Position numbers and translations under genes: made by a program. Source: Acidobacteriota bacterium (GTDB lineage: Bacteria; Acidobacteriota; Terriglobia; Terriglobales; Acidobacteriaceae). Taken from it: a DNA stretch of 5,018 nucleotides. Location: NCBI GenBank assembly GCA_003224995.1, contig QIAI01000339.1:1-5018 (forward strand), in the 5' to 3' direction. The notes under the pieces are model-generated. The model was not told the origin of the DNA, made no database searches, and worked only from the letters and a program-made list of their open reading frames with translations. Of the stretch, positions 4,584 through 5,018 are shown piece by piece (the stretch's first letter is position 1; every line of letters starts with the position of its first letter).

Positions 4584-5018
4584 AAGAACCTGCTTTTCTA
4601 GTTTTGCACCCCAGTGTCGAGCAGAAGCTTGCGAAATCAGCACACCTAGCGCACCGAAAAAGATGCGGTTTTGCTTTTGTGCGTATCAGGGCACTGCCTT
4701 CTCGGGCTGGGAAAAAGTGCAGAGGGAGCGCGAATCGGGAAGGGAACGACCTTGGTCGTGCCACTATGGAAATTGGTTCTGCGCTTCAGCGCCGGAGGTT
4801 CGCTTTTTGGCATCTGCAAGGCTTTTTCCGCAGCCTGTTCAGGCGTGCCGATCAAGTCCCCAAGACTCCGGCTTTAGCCGCGGTCTTTCGAATACCCAAA
4901 ATTCGCTGATTTCTAAGAAACTGCCCAACCCGCTGAGCGTGGCCAACTCACCGCAGAACCTGGGAGAACTTCCCTGAGCCTGGCGCCCGGTCTGGCCGAC
5001 CTTGCATCGACCTTACGC
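4584..5018. other. Non-coding mosaic of short palindromic repeats, no gene seen
   Basis: No frame here looks like protein, and the longer open frames on both strands run through palindromes. Visible hairpins are ACGACC-TT-GGTCGT (4746-4759), GCGC-TTCA-GCGC (4781-4792), and a 12-bp imperfect stem AAGACTCCGGCT (4862-4873) with AGCCGCGGTCTT (4876-4887) that has one mismatch and one wobble. Sequence blocks such as GGGAACGACCTTGGTCGTGC and TTTTTCCGCAGCCTGTTC resemble interspersed repeats I associate with Acidobacteriota; this is recall only. From 4890 to the end I see no feature. Confidence 0.5.

Noticed and set aside
4646..4855. Minus-strand 69-codon frame beginning with a plausible helix (IGTPEQAAEKALQ)
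   Set aside because: It starts at a TTG eight codons after a stop and runs across the GCGC-TTCA-GCGC and ACGACC-GGTCGT palindromes. The rest is low-quality Pro/Ser/Arg sequence, so it is best explained as translation of interspersed repeats.
4740..4900. tRNA or structured ncRNA, suggested by GGTTCG and several hairpins
   Set aside because: No cloverleaf, acceptor pairing or CCA end could be drawn, and the hairpins look like independent palindromic repeats.

Overview
The window looks like a piece of an Acidobacteriota chromosome, most like the soil Terriglobia/Koribacter type. This is an inference from the GC-rich sequence, the style of the ObgE, L21 and L27 proteins, and the many short GC-rich interspersed repeats between genes. 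No rRNA, tRNA, phage gene, transposase or CRISPR array was seen.

Layout. Bases 2-739 (+) hold most of a TauE/SafE-family membrane permease whose N-terminus lies outside the window. Bases 740-1511 hold no large gene. They contain a small minus-strand reading frame (736-876) whose stop overlaps the permease stop, followed by a chain of interspersed, hairpin-forming repeats. Bases 1512-1988 (-) encode an exported NTF2/SnoaL-like protein with a clear signal peptide and ribosome binding site. Bases 1989-2353 are a divergent intergenic region with a good sigma70-type promoter (2170-2198) and a roughly 150-base structured leader in front of rplU. Bases 2354-4472 (+) carry the conserved block rplU (L21, with a long Lys/Ala tail), rpmA (L27) and obgE (Obg GTPase, GTG start). 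Bases 4473-5018 hold no convincing gene; they contain a 43-bp-period tandem repeat and a mosaic of short hairpins.

How the genes work together. L21 and L27 are parts of the large ribosomal subunit, and Obg is a GTPase that acts in assembly of that subunit, so the block is a ribosome-biogenesis unit. It is interrupted: an intrinsic-terminator-like hairpin with a T-tract follows rpmA, and heptanucleotide tandem arrays lie directly upstream of both the rpmA and obgE start codons, neither of which has a visible Shine-Dalgarno sequence.

The most interesting signals are the start-proximal heptamer arrays, two copies of one hairpin repeat related by a compensatory base-pair change, the small Cys/His-containing reading frame tail-to-tail with the permease gene, and the leader of rplU. 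No complete new multi-gene system is visible.
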